From the NCBI GenBank assembly GCA_023382535.1, contig JAHDWA010000003.1, forward strand, positions 45,761 through 109,760: a stretch of DNA of 64,000 bases, written 5' to 3'. This DNA is from Anaerolineae bacterium. GTDB lineage: Bacteria; Chloroflexota; Anaerolineae; 4572-78; J111. The notes below the pieces were generated by a model. It was given only the letters and a program-made list of their open reading frames with translations. It had not been told where the DNA came from and made no database searches. A program made the position numbers and the translations under genes. Shown one piece after another: positions 50,488-59,322 of the stretch (its first letter is position 1; each line of letters starts with the position of its first letter).

Positions 50488-50991
50488 TTACAGAAGTAGC
50501 GCCATTATCAAGTCATCCAGATAATCCCCATCCTGAAAGATGACTCGCCTTCTCCGCCCCTCGACTTCAAAGCCAAACTTGCGGTATAGACGAATGGCCG
50601 GCTCGTTGCGGGTATAGACTTGCAGTTCGATGCGGGTAACAAGGCCCGTTTGTTTGGCCCAGGCGACGGCTTCGGTCATTAAAGCTGTACCAACGCCCTG
50701 CCCCCGCCACTCTTGCCGCACCGATATGCCCAGGGTAACGGCGTGGCGGGTGGCCTGGCGCGTGCCGCCTTTGCAGTTCAGTTCGCCCACAATTCCCGCA
50801 TCAACCTCGGCCAGGAGACAGATGGAGTTAGCGGCGGCGGCGCAATTGGCCAGGAACTGGCGCTCCTCTTCGACGCTGAGGGTGAATTCAGCGGGAGTCA
50901 GGGGAATATTGATCCCCGGCTCGGCCAGGAGACGCTGGATGTAAGCAATGAGTTGTCCGGCGTCGTCGGGCCGGGCTTCGCGAATGATCAT
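50488..50991 (-). CDS. GNAT-family N-acetyltransferase
   Basis: 167-residue RimI/PhnO-like acetyltransferase with acetyl-CoA-binding VRQEWRGQGVGTALM (about 92-106) and the C-terminal NEPAIRLYRKFGFEVEGR stretch. The acceptor is unknown. Its ATG overlaps the stop of the EamA gene by 4 bases (ATGA), so the two are translationally coupled. Confidence 0.9.
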   Translation of the reverse strand: MIIREARPDDAGQLIAYIQRLLAEPGINIPLTPAEFTLSVEEERQFLANCAAAANSICLLAEVDAGIVGELNCKGGTRQATRHAVTLGISVRQEWRGQGVGTALMTEAVAWAKQTGLVTRIELQVYTRNEPAIRLYRKFGFEVEGRRRRVIFQDGDYLDDLIMALLL

Positions 50992-51443
50992 GAGTCGGCG
51001 GCAATCAGGTAGACGCCGGAAACCAGAAGCCCCAGGCCGAGCCAGCCCTGCCAGCCATGCCGCTCGCCTAAAAAGAGCATGCTCAGGACAAAGATAAACG
51101 CCACACTCAGCCGGTCGAGCGCAGAAATCTTGCTGGCCACGCCCAGCCGTAGCGCGGCAAAGTAAGCCAGCCAGGAGATGGCTCCCGAAAGCCCGGCCAG
51201 GATGATAAAGAGCCAGGCCCGCCCGTCCACGTTGCTTCCGCCCTGCCAGAGCGTCTGCAACTGCCCGCTGATGAGCGAGACGACCACCAGCGTTGCCATC
51301 ATAATGATCGAGCGCAGCGTTGTCGCCAGGGTTGGATCAACTTTTTCCAGGCCGATGCTGCCAAAGATCGTTACCCCGGCCGCACTGAGCGCAGCGACCA
51401 GGCCAAGCACAACCCAGCCGTAATCTTTCATCAAGGTTTCCAT
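50988..51443 (-). CDS. Small EamA/DMT-type transporter
   Basis: 151-residue membrane protein with five hydrophobic segments, a single EamA half (full DMT transporters have two). The LSAAGVTIFGSIGLEKVDPTLATTLRS N-terminus and SVAFIFVLSMLFLGERHGWQGWLG end are typical of half-size members that work as dimers. It is coupled to the downstream GNAT gene. The substrate is unknown. Confidence 0.88.
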   Translation of the reverse strand: METLMKDYGWVVLGLVAALSAAGVTIFGSIGLEKVDPTLATTLRSIIMMATLVVVSLISGQLQTLWQGGSNVDGRAWLFIILAGLSGAISWLAYFAALRLGVASKISALDRLSVAFIFVLSMLFLGERHGWQGWLGLGLLVSGVYLIAADS

Positions 51444-51462
51444 AGTTCCACCAAAAGCAATA

Positions 51463-51490
51463 GTGAATTGTGAATTGTCAATTGTGAACT
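51463..51490. repeat. Heptamer array
   Basis: GTGAATT, GTGAATT, GTCAATT, GTGAACT upstream of the EamA gene. Confidence 0.85.
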
Positions 51491-51499
51491 GCTAAGTTC

Positions 51500-51620
51500 G
51501 CCAATGGCTGGAAGCCATCGGCTGAGACAGGTGAAGTCGGTTAGAAACCGGCTCAACCAAGCGTCCAGCCTGATTTATCAGGCTTTCATATGAAGTAGCC
51601 GGGCGTTTCAACGCTCGGCA
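51500..51620. repeat. Cluster of short hairpins downstream of the APC gene
   Basis: At least three inverted repeats in series: CGGTT/AACCG near 51540, AGCCTGA/TCAGGCT near 51568-51584, GCCGGGCGTT/AACGCTCGGC near 51599-51618. The last lies just before the APC stop (51624) and may be its terminator. Confidence 0.55.
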
Positions 51621-51623
51621 GAC

Positions 51624-53567
51624 TCACCCGCCCACGTGGACCGCCGGACGCCGTTCGGGGTCAGGCTCGACCTCGCGCAGGATCTCGCGGGTCACCGGAG
51701 GAATATCGCCTTCGCCAAAGACGATGAAACGCAGCAGATAGCGCAGCGGGTTGCCCTCGGTCCAGGCAAAGTAGATGTGCGGGATCTTACCGGTCTGGTC
51801 GCGCAGGTAGAGCAGGAATGCGGCGATGGCGTTGGGAATGGCCGGGCTTTCGGCCCGCAGGACGCGGTAGCCGCTAATTTCGACCCCTTTGACCTCCAAC
51901 TCATCGCTAAACTCGGAAGCATCGCAGACGGTAATCTCCAGGAACAGAACCGGGTCTCGGGGCGGCAGGTGGGTATCTTCGCGGACTTCTTTTTCTTTCA
52001 GGAAATATTCACGCGCGTCGCCCGAATCTAACTGGTTGGCGATGATGCGGATATTGCCCTGGCCGGCCTCGGCAATGAAGCGCTGGGCGGTCGGGTCGAG
52101 TTCAACCCGCTCCAGGCGCAGTTCGGTGGAACGCCAGACACGAGAGATGAGCGAGGTCACAATGATGGCAATAATGAAGAAGGCGGCAATTTTAATCCCT
52201 TCGGGCTGCCCAATGATATTTATGACAATCGTGTAGATGAAAATGAGGGTAATCAGGCTAAACGCGAGGGTAAGTAATTTCTCCCGGCGCTGCCAGGTCG
52301 AGAGCGTTACCGCTACGGCCGCTGAACCCATCAGCGTGAGCACTCCGGTGGCGTAGGCCCCCCCCTGGGCATCCACATCTGCTCTAAACAGGATGGTCAC
52401 GACGAAGCAAACGGCAATAAAGATAAGGACCAGGGGCCGGACGGCTCGCGTCCACTCCGGGGCCATGCCGTAGCGGGGGAGGTAGCGGGGCACGATATTC
52501 AGCAGACCGGCCATGGCCGAGGCTCCGGCAAACCACAGGATCAAGATTGTGCTCAGATCGTAGAAGCTGCCAAACACCTCGCCCAGGTAACGATGGGCCA
52601 GGTAGGCGAGCGCCCGCCCATTCGCCGTACCACCCTCCTCAAATTCTGCGGGCGGAATGAGCATCGTGGTGACAGTGCTGCTCGAAATGAGCATGACGCT
52701 CATAATCAGCGCCGCCGAGGTGAGCAGTTTGCGGGTGTTGCGGATGCGTCCCTGCGGGTTTTCCTCGGTGTCGGTTTTGTCCCCACGGACCAGGGGCATG
52801 ACCACCACCCCGGTTTCGAAGCCGGACAATCCCAGCGCCAGCTTGGGGAACAAGAGGAAAGCCGCTCCGAGCATGGCAAACACGCTACTATGCCTGACGA
52901 ATAAACTGTTACTCCACTGGCTTAACACCTCGGGGTGCAGCATAATCTGGTAGAAGCCGGCCCCAACCACAACCAAGTTTAGCAGGATATAGATGACGAC
53001 CACGACGACGGCGATCCCAATCGCTTCCTTAAAGCCCTTGAGAAAGATCGCCCCCAGGAAGGCGATCAGTACCAGGGTAATGGTAACAGGATAATGGAGC
53101 GCATGGGGAACGAGCGGGTTTTCAATGATGTGAGCGGTGGCATCGGCAGCCGATAAGGTAATGGTGATAATGAAGCTGGTGGCCACAAACCCGATCAGAC
53201 AAAGCACAAACAGCTTGCCCTGCCACCACGACAGCAGCCGTTCGAGCATCGAGATTGAACCATCGCCGTGGGGGCTTTCGGCGGCAACCCGATTGTACAT
53301 CGGGAGTGCGCCAAAAAGGGTTAGGAGCACCAGGACCAGCGTGGCAATGGGTGAGAGCGCCCCGGCCGCCAGGGCGGCAATGCCTGGCTGATAACCCAAG
53401 GTTGAGAAATAATCCACCCCGGTTAAGCACATGACCTGCCACCAGGGATGGGTGTGGGCCTGCTTCTCCGCCTCGTAAGGCCCTTCGACCTCCGCCCGCT
53501 GGCCTTGAAGCAGCCAGCGGATAAATCCATTCCGGGATTGATTCGTATTACTAGCCGGCGCAGTCAT
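51624..53567 (-). CDS. APC-superfamily permease with C-terminal cytosolic domain
   Basis: 647-residue membrane transporter. About twelve hydrophobic segments run to residue 490, starting with [19 protein letters not shown] (about 52-70), which resembles the amino-acid permease/KUP-like unwound first helix. The last about 160 residues are soluble and charged ([15 protein letters not shown] and later [13 protein letters not shown]), of unknown role. AAGGAGGAG precedes the start. The substrate is probably an amino acid or cation, but this cannot be decided. It has its own promoter. Confidence 0.85.
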   Translation of the reverse strand: MTAPASNTNQSRNGFIRWLLQGQRAEVEGPYEAEKQAHTHPWWQVMCLTGVDYFSTLGYQPGIAALAAGALSPIATLVLVLLTLFGALPMYNRVAAESPHGDGSISMLERLLSWWQGKLFVLCLIGFVATSFIITITLSAADATAHIIENPLVPHALHYPVTITLVLIAFLGAIFLKGFKEAIGIAVVVVVIYILLNLVVVGAGFYQIMLHPEVLSQWSNSLFVRHSSVFAMLGAAFLLFPKLALGLSGFETGVVVMPLVRGDKTDTEENPQGRIRNTRKLLTSAALIMSVMLISSSTVTTMLIPPAEFEEGGTANGRALAYLAHRYLGEVFGSFYDLSTILILWFAGASAMAGLLNIVPRYLPRYGMAPEWTRAVRPLVLIFIAVCFVVTILFRADVDAQGGAYATGVLTLMGSAAVAVTLSTWQRREKLLTLAFSLITLIFIYTIVINIIGQPEGIKIAAFFIIAIIVTSLISRVWRSTELRLERVELDPTAQRFIAEAGQGNIRIIANQLDSGDAREYFLKEKEVREDTHLPPRDPVLFLEITVCDASEFSDELEVKGVEISGYRVLRAESPAIPNAIAAFLLYLRDQTGKIPHIYFAWTEGNPLRYLLRFIVFGEGDIPPVTREILREVEPDPERRPAVHVGG

Positions 53568-53610
53568 CAGCAGATCTCCTCCTTGCTAATAGTCTAACTT
53601 CCCCTATCTT

Positions 53611-53639
53611 ATTATACCGAAATTTCTTCCCAATCTGAA
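53611..53639 (-). promoter_or_regulatory. Promoter of the APC permease gene
   Basis: Minus-strand TATAAT (53611-53616) and TTCAGA (53634-53639) with 17 bases between, about 45 bases before the start at 53567. Confidence 0.5.
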
Positions 53640-53707
53640 CTGGAAGGGCGCTAACATGTACCCATTTCTATATCTTCTTCTGTCGCCTCTAATTGATTAC
53701 GTTCCAA

Positions 53708-54361
53708 TTACCTGGTTTTTGCTTCCAACTGGAGCACCGCCTCGCGCACGGCGTCGGCGGCGGTTTGCCAACTGGTTCGGTCATGGAGATCCGCCCGCAG
53801 GTGGAGCGGCGGCCCAAAGCGAACGTGGACGGTGAGCGGCCGCGGCGCGGCTGCGCCCTTAGGCATGGCGCGGGCCGTCCCGCTGACTCGTAAAGGAATT
53901 ACCGGAACCTCGGGAAAGGCAGCTATCAACCGGCCAATACCCCGGCGGAATGGACCGATCTGCCCGGTCATGCTGCGCGTGCCTTCTGGATAGATGACCA
54001 CCCCATACCCCTCATCCAGCGCCCGCATGACGTGACGCAAAGGATCTTCCCCTTTGACTGTATCCCGATCTACCGGGATGGCGTTGAAGAGAATCCGGGC
54101 TGTACTCTGCTGCCAGCCCCCCTCAAAAAAATAATCCCGCGCCGCAGCGGCCACTGTGCGCTGGCGCAGGGAAGGCGGCAGCGTGCTAAAGATGACGGCT
54201 GAATCCACATGGCTGGCGTGATTGGCGGCCAGCATGAAGGCTCCCTCTAACGGGATGTGCTCCGCGCCTTTGATCTGAGGCCGGAAATAGAGGCGAATAT
54301 AGGTAAAAAAAAGCTTCCGTATGACTTCGGTAAACGGATAATGACTGGCGTACAGACTCAT
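53708..54361 (-). CDS. 1-acylglycerol-3-phosphate acyltransferase family (PlsC-like)
   Basis: 217-residue membrane-associated acyltransferase of phospholipid synthesis. The catalytic HX4D motif NHASHVDS (H48, D53), FNAIPVDRD, and YPEGTRS for glycerol-phosphate binding are present. ATG 54361 overlaps the xylulokinase stop by 4 bases (ATGA); the upstream extension in the same frame is just xylB read in another frame. The acceptor could be lysophosphatidate or another lysolipid. Confidence 0.9.
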   Translation of the reverse strand: MSLYASHYPFTEVIRKLFFTYIRLYFRPQIKGAEHIPLEGAFMLAANHASHVDSAVIFSTLPPSLRQRTVAAAARDYFFEGGWQQSTARILFNAIPVDRDTVKGEDPLRHVMRALDEGYGVVIYPEGTRSMTGQIGPFRRGIGRLIAAFPEVPVIPLRVSGTARAMPKGAAAPRPLTVHVRFGPPLHLRADLHDRTSWQTAADAVREAVLQLEAKTR

Positions 54362-55941
54362 TTTGAAAACCCGGCTAACCAGTGAAAATCCTCCCGCAGC
54401 CGCGGGTAAAGCTCGACAAACCGGGCATACAGCTCGTCGTACCTGGCCCGGCGAGCGGGGTTGGGTTCGGTAACGGGACCATAACGGACAACCTGCCCGC
54501 AGGCTGCGGCCAGATCGGCGTAGAGACCCGCGCCTACCCCGGCCAGCAACGCCGCGCCGACACTGGCCTGCTCGCTCAACAGAGACTGCTGCAGCGGCAC
54601 GCCAAAGACATCCGCCTGGATTTGCCGCCACACGTCACTCTCTGCCCCACCGCCGGCAGCAATGATCCGCTCAACCTGCCCGCCCAGGCTCAGGCTGATT
54701 TCGAGGGTTTGGCGCAAAGCCAAGGCCACGCCCTCCATCACCGCCCGGGCCAGGTGGCCGCGGGTGTGGTACGAACTCAGGCCGACGAAAGCCCCGCGCG
54801 CCAGCGGGTCCATGTGCGGGGTCCGTTCGCCGGAGAGATAGGGCAAAAAGATGAGTCCGTCCGCGCCGGGGGGGATGGCTGACGCTTCGGCGCTCAAGAT
54901 GGGGTAAGCGTCGGCGGTCCCGGCCAAACCGCTGATGTGGCGCAGCCAGCGCAGCGACAACCCCGCTGACAGAATAGCTCCCAGGACAAACCACATCTGC
55001 GGGACGGCGTGATTGAAGACGTGAAGACGAGGGTCAGTACGTAAAGCTGGGGTCTCATTGGAACTCGTAGGAACTGAAGGCGCTAAGTTCCTCCGAGTTC
55101 CCCCAGTTCCTATGAGTTCTTTTGGGTTTGGTTCGATGGGCACAAACACCTGCCCCCCGCTGCCGGTCGTCACCGAAGCGAGGCCAGGGGCAATCAGGCC
55201 GTTGCCAATCGCTTGAGCCGGCTGGTCGGCGCAGCCGGCAACCACCGGGATGCCTGCGCCCAGTCCGAGGACTGCGGCTGCCTGGGAGGTGAGCTGGCCG
55301 GATACGGCAGTCGAGACCAATACGGGCGGAAAAAGACTCTCCCGCAGCCCTACCCCGGCTAAAATTTCCGCGGCCCAGCTTTGGCGGGTAATATCGAAGA
55401 TGCCGGTGCTGGCGGCATCGCTGACCTCGGTGGCCACCTGGCCGGTCATGCGCAGCCGGACGTAATCCTTGGGCAGGATAACCTGGTGGGTATGGGCCAG
55501 CAGCGCGGGTTCGTGCTGGGCCAGCCAGACCAGCGTCGGACCTTGAAAGCCGACTGCCGGCAGCGTCCCGGCGATAGCGGCATAGCGGTCTGGCCCTAAA
55601 GGGGCAATAAGCTGGGTGCAGGCGGCAGGGCTGCGTTGGTCGGCCCAGATGATGGCCGGGTGGAGCGGCACTCCGGCCCGGTCCAGCAGCACCGCGCCGT
55701 GCATCTGGCCGCTGAAGCTGATGGCGGCGACGTCGGTGCGGCCTGCCTGAGCCGTCACCTGGCGAACCACGGTGATCGTCGCCTGCCACCAATCCTCCGG
55801 GTTCTGCTCCGCCCGGTCCGGGCTGGGTTTATGAAGCGGGTATTCATGGCCGGCGACGGCTATGGTTTGCGCCGTCTCCGGGTCAAACAAAACTGCTTTG
55901 GCGCTGGAAGTGCCGATATCAATGCCGAGGAGAAGAGTCAT
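54358..55941 (-). CDS. xylB: Xylulokinase
   Basis: 527-residue FGGY-family kinase that phosphorylates D-xylulose. It has GIDIGTSSAKAVLF (about 5-18), the sugar-site SFSGQMHGAVLLD (about 74-86), catalytic Asp in GCADQP (about 234) and GGGAESDVWRQI (about 429). It carries an extra loop of about 20-25 residues near position 275-300, encoded by a palindromic repeat (55061-55119) inserted in frame. GAGGG precedes ATG 55941. It is translationally coupled to the plsC-like gene. Confidence 0.92.
   Translation of the reverse strand: MTLLLGIDIGTSSAKAVLFDPETAQTIAVAGHEYPLHKPSPDRAEQNPEDWWQATITVVRQVTAQAGRTDVAAISFSGQMHGAVLLDRAGVPLHPAIIWADQRSPAACTQLIAPLGPDRYAAIAGTLPAVGFQGPTLVWLAQHEPALLAHTHQVILPKDYVRLRMTGQVATEVSDAASTGIFDITRQSWAAEILAGVGLRESLFPPVLVSTAVSGQLTSQAAAVLGLGAGIPVVAGCADQPAQAIGNGLIAPGLASVTTGSGGQVFVPIEPNPKELIGTGGTRRNLAPSVPTSSNETPALRTDPRLHVFNHAVPQMWFVLGAILSAGLSLRWLRHISGLAGTADAYPILSAEASAIPPGADGLIFLPYLSGERTPHMDPLARGAFVGLSSYHTRGHLARAVMEGVALALRQTLEISLSLGGQVERIIAAGGGAESDVWRQIQADVFGVPLQQSLLSEQASVGAALLAGVGAGLYADLAAACGQVVRYGPVTEPNPARRARYDELYARFVELYPRLREDFHWLAGFSK
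55061..55119. repeat. Palindromic repeat inside the xylB coding region
   Basis: GAACTCGTAGGAACTG (55061-55076) and its complement with one mismatch (55104-55119). The second half is also a tandem of roughly 10-base AGTTCC words. It adds a loop to the protein without breaking the frame. Confidence 0.8.
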
Positions 55942-55987
55942 GAGTAATCCCTCACACTTCATTGTCTGCGAGAATTACAATCTTAGG

Positions 55988-56040
55988 GCGTGGTGCGTGT
56001 TGCGTAGGGCGTAGAAGGAGAAACGGAACACGCACCCCGT
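55988..56040. repeat. Heptamer array with complementary tail
   Basis: GCGTGGT, GCGTGTT, GCGTAGG, GCGTAGA, then GGAACACGCACCCCG. Same family of words as at 38756 and 31682. Confidence 0.8.
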
Positions 56041-56052
56041 ATCACGATACTG

Positions 56053-57144
56053 TCAGCCGTATTTTCGTTCAAACTCGCCCATAAAATCTACCAATGCCTG
56101 GACCCCCTCCAGCGGCATGGCATTATAAATGGAGGCGCGCAGGCCGCCGACGGAGCGATGGCCCTTTAGGCCGCTGAGGCGGGCGGCTTCGGCTTCCCTG
56201 GCGAATTTCTTTTCAAGTTCTTCATTGTCGCCGTGGATGCGGAAATTAACGTTCATATAGGAACGGTCGGACGCTTCCGCCGGGCCGTAATAAAAGCCGC
56301 TGCGATCAACGGCGTTATACAGCAGCCTGGCTTTGGCCTCGTTGCGCTCCTCAATGGCTGTAACGCCGCCTTCGGCTTCAATCCAATCCATGACCAGGGC
56401 GACCATGTAAATGCCAAAAGTCGGCGGGGTATTGTAGAGCGAATTGTTTTTGAGGTGGGTGGCGTATTTGAGCATGGTCGGTACGGTGGCGGGTGTCCGC
56501 TGAGCCAAATCCTTGCGCATAATCACGACGGTCACGCCGGCCGGGCCGATATTTTTCTGCGCCCCGGCGAAAATCAGGCCGAATTTGGACACGTCTACCG
56601 CGCGGGAGAGGATATCGGAGGACATGTCAGCCACCAGGGGGACAGCGCCGGTATCGGGGAAGCTGCGCCACTGCGTGCCGAAGATCGTGTTGTTGGAACA
56701 GATGTGGACATACGAAGCGTCGGGGTTGAATTCGATTTCGCCAGGCCGGGGCAGCCGGCGGAACTTTACGGCCTCAGTTGAAGCGGCCAGGCGATAGTCG
56801 GCCACTTTTTTGATTTCTTCAGTGGCTTTTTCAGTCCACGCGCCGGTATGGAGTACGTCAATTGGCCGGCCGGGGAGGTAAAGGTTCATGGGTACCATTG
56901 AAAATTGCAGGCTGGCTCCACCCTGCAAAAAAAGCACCGCATAGTCGTCGGGAATGCCCATATTCCGGCGCAGGCCGCTTTCGGCGTGGGCCAAAATCCC
57001 TTCAAATTCCGGCGAGCGGTGGCTCATTTCCATGACCGACATGCCGCAGCCCTGGAAGTTGAGCAGTTCATCCCGCGCTCGTTCCAAAACAGGCACGGGC
57101 ATCACGGCCGGTCCCGCGCTGAAGTTAAAGATTCGGTCTGACAT
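56053..57144 (-). CDS. serC: Phosphoserine aminotransferase
   Basis: 363-residue class-V aminotransferase of the serine (and possibly pyridoxine) pathway. It starts with IFNFSAGPAVMP, has EMSHRSPEF (about 39-47) and the PLP Lys K197 in AGAQKNIGPAG, and ends near GHRSVGGLRASIYNAM, all diagnostic of SerC. CAGGAGAGAG precedes ATG 57144. No serA or serB is seen nearby. Confidence 0.95.
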   Translation of the reverse strand: MSDRIFNFSAGPAVMPVPVLERARDELLNFQGCGMSVMEMSHRSPEFEGILAHAESGLRRNMGIPDDYAVLFLQGGASLQFSMVPMNLYLPGRPIDVLHTGAWTEKATEEIKKVADYRLAASTEAVKFRRLPRPGEIEFNPDASYVHICSNNTIFGTQWRSFPDTGAVPLVADMSSDILSRAVDVSKFGLIFAGAQKNIGPAGVTVVIMRKDLAQRTPATVPTMLKYATHLKNNSLYNTPPTFGIYMVALVMDWIEAEGGVTAIEERNEAKARLLYNAVDRSGFYYGPAEASDRSYMNVNFRIHGDNEELEKKFAREAEAARLSGLKGHRSVGGLRASIYNAMPLEGVQALVDFMGEFERKYG

Positions 57145-57251
57145 AGTGCTCTCTCCTGTAAGTCGTAAACAGTTATCAGTGCTCAGCGAATAGTCCGACT
57201 GATTACTGGTCACGGTTCCTGTGCGACCTGCAACCTGTTACTTTGGGCCAC

Positions 57252-57281
57252 ATTATACTCCAGCGAAACGTAAAACGTGAA
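57252..57281 (-). promoter_or_regulatory. Candidate promoter of serC
   Basis: Minus-strand TATAAT (57252-57257) and TTCACG (57276-57281) 18 bases apart. The -35 lies inside a heptamer array. Confidence 0.45.
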
Positions 57282-57292
57282 ACGTGAAACGC
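57265..57292. repeat. Heptamer array
   Basis: GAAACGT, AAAACGT, GAAACGT, GAAACGC, overlapping the serC promoter. Confidence 0.85.
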
Positions 57293-57335
57293 CGTCTTTA
57301 GACCGGCCGGATTTTGCCAAAATGATGGGGATATG

Positions 57336-57375
57336 GGAAGATAGGAAGATTGGAAGGTTGGAAGGGTGGAAGGCT
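57336..57375. repeat. Octamer array
   Basis: GGAAGATA, GGAAGATT, GGAAGGTT, GGAAGGGT, GGAAGGCT: five 8-nt words drifting stepwise. The rest of 57293-57488 shows no gene. Confidence 0.85.
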
Positions 57376-57488
57376 GGTAAAAACAATGAAGAGGTAGCAC
57401 CCTAAACGGGAGCAGGTGATAGCAAGGTCAAAGAGTCGTATGATTTCCCTGTCTACTGTCTACTGGCTGCTATTTCGAGGAGGAAATT

Positions 57489-58214
57489 ATGACCCATTCA
57501 CTTCGTGTTACAGTTTGGAACGAGTACCGGCACGAAAAGCGAGACCCGGCAGTGGCCAAAATCTATCCCGACGGCATCCACCAGGCCATTGCCCGGCATC
57601 TCCAGTCCAAAGATCTAACCGTCCAGACGGCCACGCTGGATGAGCCGGAACATGGTTTGGCTCAGGCACTTTTGGCCCAAACTGATGTCCTGATTTGGTG
57701 GGGACATCTGGCCCATCAGGAAGTTGCCGACGAGATTGTGGAGCGAGTCCGCCTGCGAGTCCTGGAGGGCATGGGGTTGATTGTGCTGCACTCCGGCCAC
57801 TTTTCAAAGATTTTTAAGAAGTTGATGGGGACATCGTGCGATCTCAAATGGCGGGAAATGGGCGAGAAGGAGCGTATCTGGGTAGTGGAGCCGGGACACC
57901 CCATTGCTGCCGGGTTAGGCGAATATTTTGAGATCCCCCAGGCGGAGATGTACGGCGAGCATTTCGACATCCCTGCGCCGGATACATTGGTGTTTATCAG
58001 TTGGTTTCAGGGCGGCGAGGTGTTCCGCAGCGGATGCTGTTTTCACCGGGGACGAGGCAAGATTTTCTATTTTCGCCCCGGCCACGAAACTTACCCCATT
58101 TACTACCAGCCGGAAGTACTGCGCGTTATCAGCAATGCCGTCCGTTGGGCTGCACCGGTCGCCGGGCCGGAGGTCAAATTTGGTCATTATCCAACGCCGC
58201 TAGAGAAAATCTAA
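57489..58214 (+). CDS. ThuA-family protein
   Basis: 241-residue ThuA (trehalose-utilisation type, class-I amidotransferase-like fold) protein. It has the characteristic [15 protein letters not shown]-terminus (about 8-21), [14 protein letters not shown] (about 69-82), [11 protein letters not shown] (about 101-111) and [18 protein letters not shown] (about 193-210). ThuA proteins help convert oxidised disaccharide intermediates. GAGGAGGAAAT precedes the start. The aldo/keto reductase gene follows after 3 bases, forming a sugar-modification unit. Confidence 0.9.
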   Translation: MTHSLRVTVWNEYRHEKRDPAVAKIYPDGIHQAIARHLQSKDLTVQTATLDEPEHGLAQALLAQTDVLIWWGHLAHQEVADEIVERVRLRVLEGMGLIVLHSGHFSKIFKKLMGTSCDLKWREMGEKERIWVVEPGHPIAAGLGEYFEIPQAEMYGEHFDIPAPDTLVFISWFQGGEVFRSGCCFHRGRGKIFYFRPGHETYPIYYQPEVLRVISNAVRWAAPVAGPEVKFGHYPTPLEKI

Positions 58215-58217
58215 CGC

Positions 58218-59216
58218 ATGTTGAAAGTCAAAACAGGCATAATTCCTATGCTATACGGACACATTCCCGGTATTGACAAACCTATCTCCCGCCTGGTTCA
58301 GGGCACGGTGATGGTCAGCTCAGGAGAGCTGGACCGGAGCTTCGCCCTGTTGGACGAAGTTTTTGAACTGGGCTGTACTACCTTTGATACCGCCCACGAT
58401 TATGGGCAGGGTGACTGCGAGCGCACAGTCGGGCGCTGGGTCAACGAGCGCGGGCTGCGCGACCGGGTGGTTATCATTGGCAAAGGCGCTCACCATAACC
58501 AGGACCGCCGGCGGGTGACGCCTTTTGACATCACTTCCGATCTTTACGATTCGCTGGCTCGGTTTAAGGTTGATTTTATTGACCTGTACCTGCTGCACCG
58601 TGACGACCCCGGCGTGCCGGTCGGACCGATTGTGGAAGTGTTGAATGAGCACCTGGCGGCTGGGCGAATTCGCGCCTTCGGCGGTTCCAACTGGAGCCAC
58701 GAGCGTTTTCAGGCCGCGAATGAATATGCCGCCGAGCATGGCCTGATCCCTTTTGCCGCCAGCAGCCCCAATTTCAGCCTGGCCGAGCAGGTTCAGGCGC
58801 CGTGGCCTGATTGTATCAGCATCGGCGGGCCGTCGGGCCAGGCCGCACGGCAGTGGTATCGGCAAAACCAGACGCCCCTCTTCACCTGGTCGAGTTTGGC
58901 CGGCGGCTTTTTTTCTGGCCGCTTTAGCCGTGATAATCTCGACTCCTTTGACAGTTACCTGGATAAGTTGTGTGCCCAGGCGTACGGTTATGAAGATAAC
59001 TTCAAACGCTTAGACCGGGCGCGCCACTTGGCTGAAGAAAAAGGATTGACCCTGCCCCAAATCGCGCTGGCCTACGTCTTGAGCCAGCCACTGAATATCT
59101 TTGCCCTGGTCGGCTGCCAGAGCGGGGCCGAATTCCGGAGCAATCTTGCCGCCAGTACCATCAGGCTGTCGCCGGAGGAAATGGCCTGGTTGGAGTTGAA
59201 AAGTGATAGTGTTTAG
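58218..59216 (+). CDS. Aldo/keto reductase
   Basis: 332-residue NADPH-dependent TIM-barrel reductase. The catalytic tetrad is visible as D57, Y62, K89 and H127 (FDTAHDYG, IIGKG, LLHRDD). The C-terminal VGCQSGAEFRSNLAA loop binds the cofactor. An alternative ATG lies at 58248, but no better Shine-Dalgarno supports it. It is co-transcribed with the ThuA gene. A sugar aldehyde or ketone is a likely substrate. Confidence 0.9.
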   Translation: MLKVKTGIIPMLYGHIPGIDKPISRLVQGTVMVSSGELDRSFALLDEVFELGCTTFDTAHDYGQGDCERTVGRWVNERGLRDRVVIIGKGAHHNQDRRRVTPFDITSDLYDSLARFKVDFIDLYLLHRDDPGVPVGPIVEVLNEHLAAGRIRAFGGSNWSHERFQAANEYAAEHGLIPFAASSPNFSLAEQVQAPWPDCISIGGPSGQAARQWYRQNQTPLFTWSSLAGGFFSGRFSRDNLDSFDSYLDKLCAQAYGYEDNFKRLDRARHLAEEKGLTLPQIALAYVLSQPLNIFALVGCQSGAEFRSNLAASTIRLSPEEMAWLELKSDSV

Positions 59217-59248
59217 AGGGCGTAGCGTGGGGGTAGAAAGGAACAGAG

Positions 59249-59293
59249 ATGAAAAAAGCTTTGATTGTCTGGGGTGGCTGGGCCAGCCGCTAA
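59249..59293 (+). pseudogene. Remnant of a second ThuA gene
   Basis: ATG 59249 opens a 14-codon frame, MKKALIVWGGWASR and stop. The first eleven residues are the normal beginning of another ThuA subfamily (KALIVWGGWDGH type). The rest of the gene is absent. It sits exactly where a ThuA gene would be expected, between the reductase and the Gfo/Idh/MocA gene. It is most likely a deletion scar, though translation of a short peptide cannot be excluded. Confidence 0.6.
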
Positions 59294-59322
59294 TCAACAA
59301 ATAAACAGGAGCTACTCAAACT

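Noticed and set aside
53708..54631. Longer version of the PlsC-like protein starting at 54631
   Set aside because: The extra 90 residues are the xylB coding region read in another frame. ATG 54361 fits the family length and the ATGA overlap.
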